From Poecilobothrus nobilitatus (Eukaryota; Arthropoda; Insecta; Diptera; Dolichopodidae): a stretch of 64,000 bases of DNA. The stretch's first letter is position 1; each line of letters begins with the position of its first letter. The stretch spans positions 219,530,965 through 219,594,964 of the forward strand of contig OX352774.1 of NCBI GenBank assembly GCA_947095535.1. The letters run 5' to 3'. The translations under genes were made by a program, and so were the position numbers. A model generated the notes under the pieces. The model saw nothing but the letters and a program-made list of their open reading frames with translations. It did not search any database and had not been told where the DNA came from. Positions 27,701-41,841 of this stretch are shown one piece after another.

Positions 27701-30700
27701 TTTTTTTTTTTTTTTGCAATTTCGTTAAATTATTTTTTATTATTTATTAACCATTTCCTTATCAGGAAAATAAGGACATTTTACAACTACATATATGTAC
27801 GTATGCGTGTAAAAATACATTATAGTCTGTATATATGAATAGGAATATTTGTTTATATATTGCAAATAAAGTACATATGTATGTATAAAATATGTATTGT
27901 TTTCTGCTTTAAATAACAAAATATCGTAATAAAGTTGTATTTTTCTTTTTCTTTTTGTTTTTGAAGTCATATGATTATTTAATGCGCATGTTCTAAAATT
28001 TGTTTTTTCCCCAAATTTTTTTTTTTTGTTTTTTACTTTTGAATTTAATATTGTTTATATACCTATATAGATATACATAGTTATTCTGTTAATAGAAAAA
28101 ACAAGTGAGTGTTTTTAGCACAAAAAAAAAAAAAAACAAAACAAAAACAAAAAAGAAAGCAAAGTAATTTACAGCTCCACCTTAAAATCTTATAGTAGTG
28201 CAAAAGAGAATTCCATCATATGCTTATACTATTACAATTTATTCAAAGACAGCGCACTTCCATAGATATATTTATATGTCTGTTTGAATGTATATAAAAA
28301 GTAATACAAGCATAAATGAGTGATTGCAAAAAAAAAAAAAACTTTTATACATAAGTACTGTTATATATGTTTGATATTTTTAGATAAAAATAGACAAAAA
28401 GAGAATGAGAAAATATAAAGTATGTACGTACATATATATTTAGAAAATTCAGCCGTTTGACGGTTAAGTTTTTTTTTTCAACCCAACTTTAACGCCCACT
28501 CAGATACTTGAAATGTATTTTTCTGTTTTTGTTTTTTTTTTATTTTTCAAATAATCGCATAGTTACGTGTACAGTAAAAAAAAAAAAAAAAAAACAAAAA
28601 CAAATAAAAAGTAGAAAAATAACGGAAAGTGGAATTTGACATTTATTTTTATTGTTGTTATTATCATAGATGTCATTGTAAATAGAATTGTAAATATATG
28701 TAGTTGATATAGGTTCTTATGTATACCTATCCTTTTATTGTTTTCTTTTTTTTTTATACAATTTTTTTTTAAATATCCTACCTATTTGTTTTTTTTTTTC
28801 TGTTGTCATTTTGTTTTTTATCATTTTGTTTCCAATATAGGTACTATAGATATGAGTAGAGAATTCTGACATATTTTTAAATCGTTTTACATTTTACCTT
28901 AACGGGTAATAAATTGTAAATAAGTAAGTGGGAAATTTTTTTTTGTTTTTTTTTTCTTGTTCTTGTTCGTTTTTCTTATTTTTGGTTTTAATTTCATTTT
29001 AAAGATAAATTTATTTGTAATAAAATGTAATAAAAAGTTGGTTAGTATGTTGGTATTAAGTAGACATACTTTTTATACATATAATAAAATATTACATTTA
29101 ATTATTAATTAAAATGATTTTATTAAAATTTCACTAGATTTTTTCAATCGTCAGAAATTGATTTAAAAAAAAAATTTTCTTTAATTAACGTATTACGCAA
29201 ATTATAAAAATTTGTTTAACCTAAAAATATTATGAATTGAGATATACTTAGACATATGTATGTAATTTTGTTTTTTATTTGAAAAATTTAAAAAGAAAAT
29301 CCTTATTAAAAATTTATATTTTTTATTCGTTTTTTATTAATTTTACCATGACTGATTTTTAGTATTTGAATTTCTGACATAAACTTTTCTAAGCTAAAAA
29401 ATAAAATCACAATTTTTTTCAAAAAAAAAAATTCTTTTATGGAAAGTCCTCCGTATTGCAAACAAAAAATAACATTTTTGTATAAAATTTGAATTTAGTT
29501 TTTAGCTAGCTTTTGGTTTTTGATTGGTCGCATATTTTGTTTTTTATTTAAAAATTCTATAGAATTTAATCGTAATTAAGATAAAATTATTAAATTTCCT
29601 ATGAAGTTATATTAAACTTGTTGTCAGGCTGTTTAAATAAGAAAATACACAGCATATATTATATTTTTTTAATAAAATTTAAATAAAAATAAAAACAAAT
29701 TATTTACAATTATTTTTATATATAAATTATATAAATTAAATTTAATATAAATTTAAATTAAAATCAAATCTCAAGAAAAATCATAAGTATAGATTTTAAA
29801 GAAACATTAACATTAAATTGAAAAAGAATTCACGATAATAATTCAAAATTCCAGATTCAATATGTTTTAGAAAATTAAAGAAAAACCACTCAATTTATAT
29901 ATTATTAATTGTTAAATGGTTAATTTTAACACGAACAACTTATTTTTTTGTCCTCCGCTAATTTCATCTTTAAATTTTCTCTTAGTAAGAATTTTATCTT
30001 AAGATTCCGACAAAACTGAATGTAAATTTCAAAAATTTACAAAAACTTAAAATTTTGTAATTAAGTTATTATGCAAAATAAGAATTGAAAAGGAGTTAAA
30101 ATTTTGTAACACATGAATTATGATACGACCCCAAAGAAATAATAAAAAAATTTTAAATCTTCGGATTAAAATTTGAAAGTAACTTCTATAAAATTTATGA
30201 ACTTTTTGCTTTGTTTACTCCGAAATATAAGTTTCAAGTTTCATACAAAAAAAAAAAAAAACAAAAACAAACATAATTTTTATAATAAACCACAAAAATT
30301 CTAGAACATTTCATAACTTAGGAATATAATCATAATTTATTTATTGATTTATCTTCTCATAAAATATCCATATAAATCCAAATCCAAAAAAAAAAAAAAA
30401 TTTCGTCCTTGAACAGTCATAAAATAACGTTGTTTTTTTTTTATTTTTTTCTTTTGTAAGCATTGAATCAAAATTTTATATTCAAATCGAAAATATTAAA
30501 AATAAATATTTTGAATCCCTTTCAAAAAAAAAATTTTTTTTTTATTATAAAAAAGTCTAGTCTGAAAACAAAAATAAATTCTGATTTTTGCAAAAAAAAT
30601 TATTTTTTAATATGTACTAAAACTAATTTTTTTTTTTTTTGCTTAAAAACAAAAATGTTGTTTGAATATAAAATGAATGCAATAAATTTTATTCAAAAAA

Positions 30701-33700
30701 TAAAAAATATGTACATATATATTTATTTATATTTTTTATTTTTAGTCTCTACTAACTTAATATTATTATTATTAATCATTTACATTTATTTTTGTTCATT
30801 GATAAATCAACATAAATTGACATTTTATATATATATATATATATATGCACATAAACCTAAATTATATTATAAAAATAAAAATATTAATAATAATATAAAT
30901 ATAATAAATAAATATCCTTCAGGAATGCCATAATCAATATAAAACTCTAACAAAATAACTTAAAAAGAAAAAAAGAAAACAAACAAACAAAAGTGCGCGC
31001 TTTATGTATCTTATTATTTTCAAACAAAAAAAAAATTTACTAAAAGTGGTAAACAGTTGAATCTCGAAATCAATTAAACTTGTTGTTATTATAAAAAAAA
31101 TTCTTTATTACATTTATATATTAATAAAATGGATTCGACTGTGTTTTTTTATCTAAAAGTATATGGAAATTTTTTTATTTATTTAAAATGTTACAAAGTG
31201 TAAATAAAAAATTTTTCTTAAGTTTATTTTTTTAAATGTAGAGGATAAAAAGTATCTTTCTTTACAAATTTCCATAAAAAAAATTTTGTAACACACATGT
31301 GAAAATCATAATTTTCTTTTATATATATATATATATACACTTAATTTCTTTTATATACGATATATATATAATATATTCCAAAAATGTTTCGTGCAAAAAA
31401 AATTTTCGTTTAAAAAAATATATTATGTATTTATGGAAAAATGGAAAATTAATTCCAAAGCAAAGGAACGAAGAAAATTACCTTCATTCAAAAAAATGAA
31501 AACGTTTGAAAAACTCCAAATCATATGAAATGTATTACTATCACTAGTGATATCCTAATCAATGATTTCTTCTTTAAGTAATTCTTTAAAAAGTTTAAAA
31601 GCCCTAATCGCCTATACAACTGATCTTCTAAGGGCGGTGTTTCTTTTATGGCTCGGTCTTTATATAATTTATTCTCTATATATATAAGTCATTATTAATC
31701 ACCCACATTAGGTAACGTTAACGTTCTCATTCAGTACACTTTTTTCAAAATATAATTGTAATAGTATTAGTAAAACATCAAGTTTTAAAACAAGTATAGA
31801 AAATTTAATATTAAGTGTAGTAGATCCAAAAAAAAATACACCAAATTTATTATTGTTGTTAATTAATTTAGATCTAATGGTATAGATTATATAGATCTAA
31901 ATTTTATAGGTCAAATTTTTTTTTCTAAAATTTGAATTTATCGTATATGAAAACAACATACCTATTTAAAAAGAAAAAAAATTGTGATTGTTTTATAATT
32001 TGAATTCGTAAACAAAATCGTGTAAAAAAAAAGTTCATGTAATATCAAAAATTTAATATAATATTATGTATTTCATATCATAAAATATAATATTTTATAA
32101 ATATGCGGACAATAAAAAATATTGCATACCATTAGGCAGTCCCATAAGCAATTTTCAAGAGATATCATACAGTATTAACCGTTTTCTTGTTTCATGATTC
32201 ATATTTTTATTAAAGCGGAAAAAAAAAAAAACAAAAACTAAGAAATTGAATAAAAAGCTTACTTTGTAGACAAAATATCTTAATATTTTTCCTTAAAAAG
32301 AGTGGTGGTTGAAAAATGTTGAATATATATATACAGATAAATAAAGACTGTAAGTTGCTTATGAACTCAAACTAAAACAGAACAAAAAATAAAAATAAAA
32401 AATAATAAAAACCCTCCATTTCTGTATCAAATTTTCTTTTTTGCTTTTACTTTTTTAATGTATAACGGTAAACGAATATAAATAACGATATAAGTGTGCA
32501 AGGACTACAAATGAATATAAAGACAGAAATAAAGAAAAAAAAGTTTCGTTTTTTTCCACTTCGTTTTATTTTGTTTTTTTGGTTTTATTTCTTTTGTTAT
32601 AAAAAAAAAAATAGCTGAAAAAAAAAATAACAGAGTTAAAAATGACATTTTTTTTTTTATTTTAGCTCTCTTAGAACTTAGTTAAGTTATTACATATAAT
32701 GTCACACAAATGTACTTAAGTTACTTTAAATGTATAATAATAAAACAGAGTGAATCATTTTGAAAATATAGAAATAAAGTAAAAACTCTTATATGTATTT
32801 AAAATTTAATATAATTTTCAAAGTTTATTTATATTTCTGAAAATATAATATCTATAATTAATGAATTTTCCAAAATAACCACATTTTATACATAACCCCT
32901 ATTCTCAAACATATCACACGTCCAACTTAAGAATCTTTCCTTTACACTTACATTTTGTACATTTAACATTAAACTACCACATATTTAAATTTGATTTATT
33001 CCGAATTTTATTTAGTATGTGGTCAAATACACCGAACTAATTTAAATCACCGAATTAAATTAGTTGATCGTACTTAGCGATTAGCTGACAACATTTCTAG
33101 TGAAAGAAACATTATATTAAAAATTCGTACTAGAAAAGTAACATATTCAAAGAATTAATGAAAATAATAAAATAATTTTGAATAATAAAAGAATTCAACT
33201 ATTTTTAGGAAATATAATGTTAATTAGAATAAGTATTTAGTATTAGTCGAATACCTTGAGAAAAAACTCTAGAATGTTAAAAGAAAATAAAAAATAGAAC
33301 TTTATAAACATTTTTCTGAAATACTTAGTATTATAAGTGATAATAATATTTCAAAATACATACATTATTTATATAAATTGTTATGTATGTTATAAATTAT
33401 TCATGGTTTAAAAATTTAAGTTGAGACAATGAAGGTGAATTGTTTTTACTTTATTAAATGTGATGTACATAGTTTTTTTTTTTTGTTTTGCTTTTTAAAA
33501 AAAAAAAACTAAAAGTTCAATACAAAATATTTTAAGCTAATACAAAATTAAAAGGCATTGATTAAATTCGTAATATGGTATTTTTAGATTTTTCATTCTT
33601 TTCTATTTTGAAATTTGTGTTTAATTCTAAAAAATACAGACTTTCAGCATTTTTTCCTTTTTCTATACGTTTGTAATGTTTGAAATTTATAATAGTAACT

Positions 33701-34140
33701 CTCATTTCACTTAGTCTCATTCCCCACAATTTCAAAATTAATATAATTTTTATTATATATCAAAAGATATCCTTTATAAATTTCAAAATCTTTTGAAACT
33801 TTTAAAGTTGTATTTTTAATTTTAGCTTTATTTATATCAGGATATCAAACCATAAACTTGAACCTGTAACCAGAATCAATTCCGTTTCAAATATTTTCTA
33901 AAATTAAAATTCACAATTAGTTTTTCAAAATTTCAAACTTTTTTTTAAAATTTTTTTATTTCTTTTTATAACAAAACATGCATAATAACAAAAGTGCAAT
34001 GAAAAAATTATTAAAAATTTAGATTATATTTAGATTTGCTTTAACAGGAGTCGTCTGAAAGGAACCGGTGCATTAATAAATATCTTAAAAACATAATGTT
34101 AAAATTTGTATTTTTTTTTTTTTTTGTATCTAACCACTTC
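24784..34140. other. 9 kb extremely AT-rich DNA
   Basis: Long poly-A/T runs and dense TA/TATG microsatellites, especially 26240-26900 and around 30820-30845, 31320 and 32330. The 156-codon open frame at 30463-30933 is made of F, K, N and I from A/T tracts and is not credible. No gene, RNA or transposon is recognised. Confidence 0.5.
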
Positions 34141-34149
34141 TATGATATG

Positions 34150-34485
34150 CATTAGGCATCCACTAAGTCGCACATTATTCATATTTCATTATGCTTCAGT
34201 TTCCTTTTAATCATTACTTTACTATAAGGTAATGTTTACTCGACTATAGCTATTGTATAAAATTAAGAAACACAAATATTTTATTCGTGTATCATCTGTT
34301 ATCTTATACAAGAATTATTCATTTTTTTATCTTTAGTAAACTTTGTATTACGATATTAATATTAATAAAATATTACGATATAAATTACTAATATTGAATA
34401 CGATCTAATCAAGGATTTGTTTCCGAGATCTTAGTTTTGTAAGACTGATGACTTAACCACTACACAATTAGTCAGACATTTTTAA
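34150..34485 (-). mobile_element. tRNA-derived SINE, family B (copy 3, minus)
   Basis: On the minus strand the head AATTGTGTAGTGGTTAAGTCATCAGTC starts near 34483, followed by AGATCTCGGAAACAAATCC where the B-box should be. The body keeps TATAAGATAACAGATGATACACGAATAAA, TTTGTGTTTCTTAATTTTATACAATAGCTATAG and the GTCGAGTAAAC block of copies 1 and 2. The far end, GGAAACTGAAGCATAAT, also occurs at about 48930, suggesting a further fragment there. Confidence 0.65.
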
Positions 34486-34967
34486 TTTGTATATAGCAAT
34501 TTTATTTTCTATATGCAAAAATTTTTAAACTTTGAAGTTGAAACGGATCAAAGAAATTTAGTATAGAATGTATGGCCTTCATTAAAGCTTATGTTAGATG
34601 TTTAAATATTCGTAAACGATTTCGTAAACATAAATTTGTAAATTAAATTTAATATGGCAGCATATTTCCAAAAAAAAAAATATATAATAAATAACTATCT
34701 TTCTTTCTTTAAAAGTTAGAAATTACTCTATCTTAGATTTTCATTTTACAGATGTAACTTTTTTTGATGTAACTCGAACTAAAACCAATTTCTTTGTAGA
34801 TTTTATATTTAAACTATCTTTTAGTTAAAGAAATAGAATTTATTTAACCTGATACTCAAATTGAAATGATTTTAATGTATAATTAAAGTTCAAAGAGTTT
34901 CCGATCCATGTTCATCTTCTATTAAAATCCTTGTTTGAAAATTAATAAAAAAAAAAAAGCAAAGAAA

Positions 34968-35000
34968 AAAATCGACTTTCCTTAAAAGCAAAGTCGATTT
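34968..35000. repeat. short perfect hairpin
   Basis: AAATCGACTTT and AAAGTCGATTT flank a loop of about 10 bases. A T run does not directly follow, so no terminator or small RNA is claimed. Confidence 0.5.
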
Positions 35001-35399
35001 TATAATTTATTTCCTCCAGGATTCATTTTTCTTACGTTTTTTTATTTTTTGTAAGGATATCTGAAAATAAAATATAAAAGAATAAAATTTTCAATTAACA
35101 TTTTTATTAGGCTTTTTTGTCTAATTTCTTTTTTTTTCTTTCAGTTTTTCTATTTTACAAAAGAATATTTAAAAAAAAAAAATTAAATAGCTATAATTTT
35201 TGTTTTTTTTTTATTATTTCACTTTTAAAATTCAATATAAAAAAAAAATGTGAAATATTTTCTTAAAAACCAAAAAAAAAAAAAATATAATAAGTCATTA
35301 AAATGTTAAACTTTATATTATGCATATACTATTAATATACTATTAATTAATTTATTTATATTAATTTACATATCATATAGAATAATCAATAATCCAATA

Positions 35400-36370
35400 T
35401 ATTAGAAAATTATAGGCTACTCAGGCCATTACAAGTTGAATATACTAATATTAATTTATAATATAGTATTTTTAGTTATTTTATTTATATATTTTATATA
35501 CACTATATTTTTAGTGGCAAAGGGCATTTTTCAAAAAAAATTTTCCTTTTAATAAAAGAAAATTTGCTACCCATGCTTATATAATACGCACTTTATTAAC
35601 ATAATATTTTTAGCCTGAAAGTGTGCAATTTCAATGAAGGTTACATCATTATAAATTAAAAATTTGAGGGCGTTGGTGGAGTTTTGGTTAAATACGCGGC
35701 TTATTAACCGAGGAGGTACGGGTTCAAATCCTACACATATAATAAGTTTTATTAATTGAAAACAAATCCCCCTTGCTACCAAATATAATGTAAATATATA
35801 ATATAAACAAGATAAATAACATTAATGTATAATTTAATAATAATATTCGACCTGTAATGGCCTTAGTAGCCGAAGGGTTTTGTAATATTGCAATATCCTA
35901 TATGATTTGTAATATTAATGTAAATAAATAAAATTTTAGAGGCTTCAGAGCCTTGATGGCCTAGTGATTAAACACATAGCTTATTAACTAACTGTAGTGA
36001 GGATTGTGTTGAGGACAAGTGTTTTTAATTGAAAAAAATCAGTTGATATTACAAAACTATATGCTACAGTTGGTAGCCTTATATACTTTAAGGACTAAAA
36101 ATTTATTTTAATAAAATATTTTTTAGTTTTGTTATAGTTTTATATATTTATATAATAATTGTTCCTACATAAAACATTAATATAAAATAATATATAATAA
36201 AATATAAATATAAAAAAAATAAATAATATTATTTTAAAAATTCAAAATGGTATTTAACCTATAATCAACTTAGTTAATAACCGATAGTTTAGTAATATTG
36301 TAATTTTGCTTTATGTTTTGTTGTTCTTCGGGCTATATAATATACTGATGTTCAAGGAATCAGCCAACTT
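35400..36370 (+). mobile_element. two adjacent copies of tRNA-derived SINE family C, plus an inverted tail
   Basis: Copy one (about 35665-35895) has the head TTGGTGGAGTTTTGGTTAAATACGCGGC, a B-box GGGTTCAAATCC (35719 on), then TTAATTGAAAA, TGCTACC, an AT-rich middle, and the tail TGTAATGGCCTTAGTAGCC with TTTTGTAATATTGCAAT. Copy two (about 35945-36325) repeats the order: head TGATGGCCTAGTGATTAAACAC with GCTTATTAAC, TTTTTAATTGAAAA, TGCTAC, AT-rich middle, tail CCTATAATCAACTTAGTTAATAACCG and TAATATTGTAATTTTGC. An inverted piece of the tail (GGCTACTCAGGCCATTACA) lies at about 35416-35434. The copies are heavily diverged. Confidence 0.6.
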
Positions 36371-37551
36371 TCATCTGCTAAAATCTTCATTTTAATCTTA
36401 CTTCTTACTTCTTAAAAGTTCAAAATTTCTCTTTACTATACCTTTTCCTTTCCTAATCCTATTCTTCAGCCATTATCCTCCTTTGCAGTTAGGGTAATTT
36501 TAGTGGCTAATAATGCCACATTTCCAAAGGGATTTTGGTTTTTTTTGGTGTCTTTTAAACGCCTCTTGCAAGAAAAAAAATATTAAAATTTAATAATTAA
36601 AAAAAAAGTAAATTTCGTATTATTTCAATGAAAAATTGTGTTTTAAACCAAAAATTTGAAAGTTTAGACAGAATTTAAATTCAAATATAATTAAAAAATT
36701 ACTGAATTATAAAATGAGTATTTTAAAAATAGACAGAAATAGTTCAGACAACCAAATATTTTAGATTTTATATAATATTTAATATAATAACACAATTGAT
36801 CATTAATAAAATGAAAGATTTAAAATTCTAGATTTCCTAATTTAGCAAAAGGAAGCTTTTAAAAATAAAAATTCCAAAAAAGAAATGCAATTATTAAAAA
36901 ACAAAGTGTACCTATATGTAAATTTTTAGTTTCTCAGATACTGATAGAATAGTAATATTTTCGTTTAAAATTTATTTATTCTAATCACTCCTAAATGTCC
37001 TTTTAAATAATTTATTATTATTTTTAATTTTTTTTGGATAAATTTATATACATAAAGTCCCAAATCAATTGAAATCTCTGATTTTTTTGATTATAAAAAA
37101 AAAAAACATTTTTTTGCAAATTTTTATTTTGTATTATAATAGGCTCTGTGATTTAAACCCACCTGACTTATGTCTGTGCTAAGAAAATGCATTTTATATA
37201 AAATATTATATTATATTATAATAGATTTTCATTTGAAACGAAAAAAGCTTATCATAACCCAAAAACTAAAATAAATAAAATAAAAATTTGTTGTAAATTT
37301 TGTTTCAAATTTTGTTTCGAACATTTCAATAATGAAATTTGATTGCACAAAAATTTATGTATTTTATCCGTGGCAAATGCATTTTTTTTTTGAGATTCAG
37401 AATGCCATAAATAACTTTTTTTTTGCCCTTGCAAACAAAATTCATTTACGAATAATTCACTTTGAACGAGTAAATTCATTTTTAAAAATTCATTATACAA
37501 AAATGAATCGTGTGGGGATAATTCAGGCGGAATTAAAGTTTGTGTCCCATT
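36371..37551. other. AT-rich intergenic DNA
   Basis: No gene. TTTTCCTTTCCTAAT with a following TTCTTCAGCCATTAT (36448-36478) recurs in similar form at about 42558-42602, so it is probably an unclassified dispersed repeat. Confidence 0.4.
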
Positions 37552-37828
37552 GTAATATCTCCTTTAAATTTCAGGCTAACTTTAGGCAAGAAAATTATAT
37601 AAAATTTTTCTAAAGGTCATCTTTTTTTCTTAAAACTATAAAAAAAAAAACAACAAGAGCAACAACATATATATATATATATATATATTAGTAATATCTC
37701 CTTTAAATTTCAGGCTAACTTTAGGCAAGAAAATTATATAAAATTTTTCTAAAGGTCATCTTTTTTTCTTAAAACTATAAAAAAAAAAAATAACAAGAGC
37801 AACAACATATATATATATATAATATATA
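37552..37828. repeat. recent 139-bp tandem duplication
   Basis: The block starting GTAATATCTCCTTTAAATTT at 37552 starts again at 37691 and is almost base-for-base the same, including the poly-A run, AACAAGAGCAACAACAT and a closing TA microsatellite. Differences are confined to the microsatellite and one or two bases. The near identity implies a recent local duplication. Confidence 0.9.
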
Positions 37829-39373
37829 TTAATATATATATATATTAAAAAAAAGATTTGTTACGTGTAAAAATAATATAGTTATCCAAGATTCTTAATT
37901 TCGGGTTGTATACCAGATTACCTTTGCCTTGGTTGAAAGTAACATCAATTATTAATTGAATTTGAAGCAAACAAAACAAAAAAAAAAACAACAAAAACAA
38001 TTCTATATGTAAAAGTTTTTCATTTTTTTTCCTTTTTCAATTCCAGATTTTCTTAAGAGCTTATTCTCATCATTTTCAATTTGTACAACAACAGAATGAA
38101 TAACCATTGTTAACAGGAATAACCTTAAGTTAAATCTTAAAAAAAAAAAAAAAAAACAGCAAAAAATGGGGAGGAAAAGTCTCCGGTTTTTTTTTTTTTT
38201 TGTTATTTTGAGGGTAAAAATGAAAAAAGAAGAAAAAAACAAAAATACATATTATAAAATTAAAATGTTAAATCTAGAAATGAATGAAAATAAAAGAGGA
38301 AAAATGAATCCAAATCTCATCTGATTTTATTTTGGAAGGTATATATGTTAGTTGATTGCTTGGTTCGTTGGTTATTGTTATTTTTGTTATTGTATATATA
38401 TATATATATATACTTTACTACAAAAAAAAAATCTTTAATTCTAATGGGATTTTTTCAATTTTCTTATGTATATTCATATTAAATTCTTTATTACATTCGT
38501 ATAAGATTTTATTTTATTTGTATATGAAATTTAGGTTTGTTTCATTTTCTTTCTTTTATTGGTTGAAAACTTATAAAATAAAAATTTAAGAAAAAATTAC
38601 TTTAAAATATACACTATAAAGATAAAATAGTATTGAACAGCAAGAAAATGCAAACTACATATATATGTGTAAATATGTAATATATTTTGTAAAAAAAAAA
38701 AAAAAATTTCTAAGATGAAAATTTGATAATTGCATTTAATGAAAGTTAACATTTAGATACTATGTAATTTCTTTTCTGTTAAGGTTAAAGTTTATAATTT
38801 TTTTTAATTTTAATAAATTTTCCTTGTTTTTTTTTTTTTTTTTGTTTTGTTACTGTCTAAATATAAAGTTAAATTGATTTAGATTTTGTTTTCCTTAAAA
38901 GTTTAATATTCTGTCTTAAATTTTAAAAAACCGGAATGATTTAAAAATCTAAAAGTAAAAAGAAAAAAGAAAAAATAAATTTTAAATGAAATCAATTATT
39001 TATTTAAAAGTTTATTTTAATCTTATATTGAAACAATTCATAATTGATATTGAAAATAAGAAAAGGATATAATTAATATAATCGAAAAAAAAAATCGAAT
39101 ATAAAATGTAATTTAATATTATGCTGTTAGAATGATTTGATTTTCACTTACATTACATTTTCATTTTTCACTTACATTATTTTTGGTTTTTCTTCATTAG
39201 GCTCTTACTCATGGTTTTACCGAATATTCTAATTATTGGTATATGCTTCGTTAAGAGCTAACTGGAATAGCTAAAATTAATATTAACATTTTAATGTACT
39301 ATTTGTTTAAATTTTTCGGATACAAAGTTTTCATAACAACTATGACCATATTTAATATAATAATATAGTAATA
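37829..39373. other. AT-rich intergenic DNA
   Basis: A/T homopolymers (38140, 38190, 38690, 38830) and a TA tract at about 38395-38411. No gene or structured element seen. Confidence 0.45.
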
Positions 39374-39540
39374 GGGGTCTCGGTGGCCTGGTTGGTAAGA
39401 GTGTATAAACTATAGTGTATAGCTGTAAACACCGAAAGAGTGTGATTCTCCCTTACGCGAATTTACAGCCACGCTTGAAAAAGAAAGACTATGTAATTTC
39501 CTTGTCACATTCATGTAGCAGAAGAATGAGCTAAAAAAAA
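39374..39540 (+). mobile_element. SINE family A, copy with internal deletion
   Basis: The head GGTCTCGGTGGCCTGGTTGGTAAGAG carries a near-perfect A-box. After GTAAACACCGAAAGAGTGTG the sequence jumps to ATTCTCCCTTACGCG, so about 30 bases including the B-box are missing compared with 63450-63633. The body and 3' end (TGTAATTTCCTTGTCACATTCATGTAGCAG) follow. It should not be transcribed by pol III in this state. Confidence 0.8.
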
Positions 39541-41781
39541 TATATATATATATATTTATTGACAGATGAAAATTTAATAAAATTGTTGTAATAGTGCAAA
39601 AAATGTTTACTATAAATAGGCAATTTATAAGAAAAACTTTAAATCTGGATTTTTGATCTGAAATATGATATATTTTTGATTTCAGATATTTAATCACTTG
39701 AAAATAGTGAAAATTCAAGAGATCTATTAACACTTTCGATTTTCTCTGTGCTGTTTTATTCTCATAAAAATTTAATATTTCTAAAAATATCTATAAATGT
39801 AATTTTGATGGGAGAGATCTCTTGGGAACTTCCATGTGTATTAAATCTGTAACAATTTCAGCAATATAAAATCTTTGTCTGAAATCATTATTTGATCAAT
39901 CTTGCATATTTAATTAATCTACATTATAAAATATCCCATTCTACTGTATTAAATGTTTTTCAAAATTCAAAAAAAAATTAAAAATACAGGTACATTTCTT
40001 TAAACTTTTAATAATTTATCATCCTTTAAATTTAATTTGCAATAATTAATTCCATCATCTTTTAATTAGTTAAACGTTATTAAATATTAAATTAATTATA
40101 TATCGGAAACACGGCTTTTTTTGCGGAGATAGATAGCAATCATCGAAAGACGCTAAAAAGGAAGAGTACATGCACAATTCCTCTATTAAAGTGTGGAACC
40201 ACATCTACATCTATTTTTGGATGTGGTGTTTAGTGGGTTAAAAAAAAATATTAAAAGACCTTTAGTACTATTGTACTGTTTGGGCAAAAGAAGAATTTTG
40301 CTATAGAGTAAAAATTGGTTTATATGGTTTATAGGAATATAGGTGTTTAGGTTCTCCTAAAACATATGAAAATTGAAAATGTAATGATCCCCAATTTCAG
40401 AAAATACATAAGGTGGTAAATGATAATGGCAATTAACAGTTTTTTTCAATGTACTTTTCTAATTAATTTATATACTTACAGCTTTTTTAATCATTTTACA
40501 TAGGACGGATAATCTGAAACTACTAAAACATCTTTTAAATAACATTCAAGCTAAATTTTAGGCCCTAGATGTTTCATTTAAGTTTAGGCATTGATCATAA
40601 ATTAAATTTAAACATTTAAGAGACAATTTATTCTATTAAATTGACTTTTATTCTATTTTTAATAATTCAACAAAAAAAAAATAATGTTCAAAAACGCAAT
40701 AGTATTTATTGAAGCAATGAGGATCAATTATTTTTAATTGATATTTACTTACATCAAAAATTTCAAAGATATCATTTTGAAATTTCATAAAAATCCTCGT
40801 AAAATTATTAAAAAAATTTTTTTTTTTTTTTGATGTAGAAAAAATGTCTAAAAACTGTCTAAAGTTTCTTTTTATCATATCAATTTTATTATGAGTTTTG
40901 TTCTTTATATCTATTTTTTTTGTTTTTGCAAAAAATGTCATTCCTATTCTAAAAACCAAAAAAAAAAAAAAAAAACAAGAGAAAAAAACTTTTCTTTTAT
41001 TACCATTCTCACTTCAATAAGATTTAATGATGGTATAATTCTAAATAAATAAAGAAAAATCTTTAAGGTTACAGGTGGATTTTTTTTTAAAGTCATAAAA
41101 AAAACTTTTAACATAAAATGGAAAGCAAAAAAAAAAAAGAAAAATATGAACATAAAAATAAAATGAATTTTCTTTGTCGTTTATAAAATGGCATATTTTA
41201 TGAAACATTTTTAAAAATAGCTTTAGATAATAATTTAAAAACTCCCTTCTGCGATTCATGCGTTCTTTTAAAAATATTTATAAAGGATAATTATCTAGAT
41301 TTTAGAAGAAGACATACTACCTTGCGGAGTTATGGAAATTTTTAGTACGATAATAATAAACAACAAAAACATCATTTTCTGATTTTAATGATTTCAAAGC
41401 TTAGGAAAAAAAAGCCCTTAAACTTATTTTGAATGTTATAATCGGAAAATTGTATATCGCAGATATAATGTTCGTATATGGTTCTATTGTGTATACACTA
41501 CCAAATCTACATACACCTATACACATTTAAGTATTATTATAGTGATTTATTTTGAAAAATAAAAATACAAAAAAATGTTTTTTGTTGTGTGCGTGTGTGT
41601 ATTATGAATCTTTTGAAAAGTAAAAATATCAATAAAATTTTTCATTTTTATTATTTTTATTCTAAAAATTTTTATTGCGTAACAAAATGTTTGCTGCGGT
41701 ATTAAAAAACAAAACCAATAATGCTCTTCCCTTGACTTTTTCGTATATTCAAACGTAAAGACTTTAATTTAAAGTTATAAT
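39541..41781. other. AT-rich intergenic DNA
   Basis: No gene. A small hairpin, AACCACATC...GATGTGGTGTT, lies at about 40196-40231 in a slightly GC-richer island (40110-40240) that may be an old transposon piece. Open frames at 40648-41259 are poly-F/K artefacts of A/T runs. Confidence 0.45.
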
Positions 41782-41841
41782 TTTCTTTTTTTTTAAATGC
41801 TTTTCTCTGCCACATAAATGTGGACAGGAAATTGCATAGCC
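41782..41841 (-). mobile_element. 5'-truncated SINE family A with 14-bp target duplication
   Basis: Only about 60 bp remain: on the minus strand, AGGCTATGCAATTTCCTG, the hairpin CCACATTTATGTGG, GCAGAGAAAAGCATTT and an A-rich tail. It is flanked by perfect 14-base direct repeats TTTAAAGTTATAAT at 41768-41781 and 41842-41855. Truncation at the 5' end with a target duplication is the signature of target-primed reverse transcription. Confidence 0.85.

Noticed and set aside
30463..30933. 156-codon open frame on the plus strand
   Set aside because: Composed almost only of F, K, N, I, Y and L from A/T runs and TA microsatellites; no domain-like pattern.
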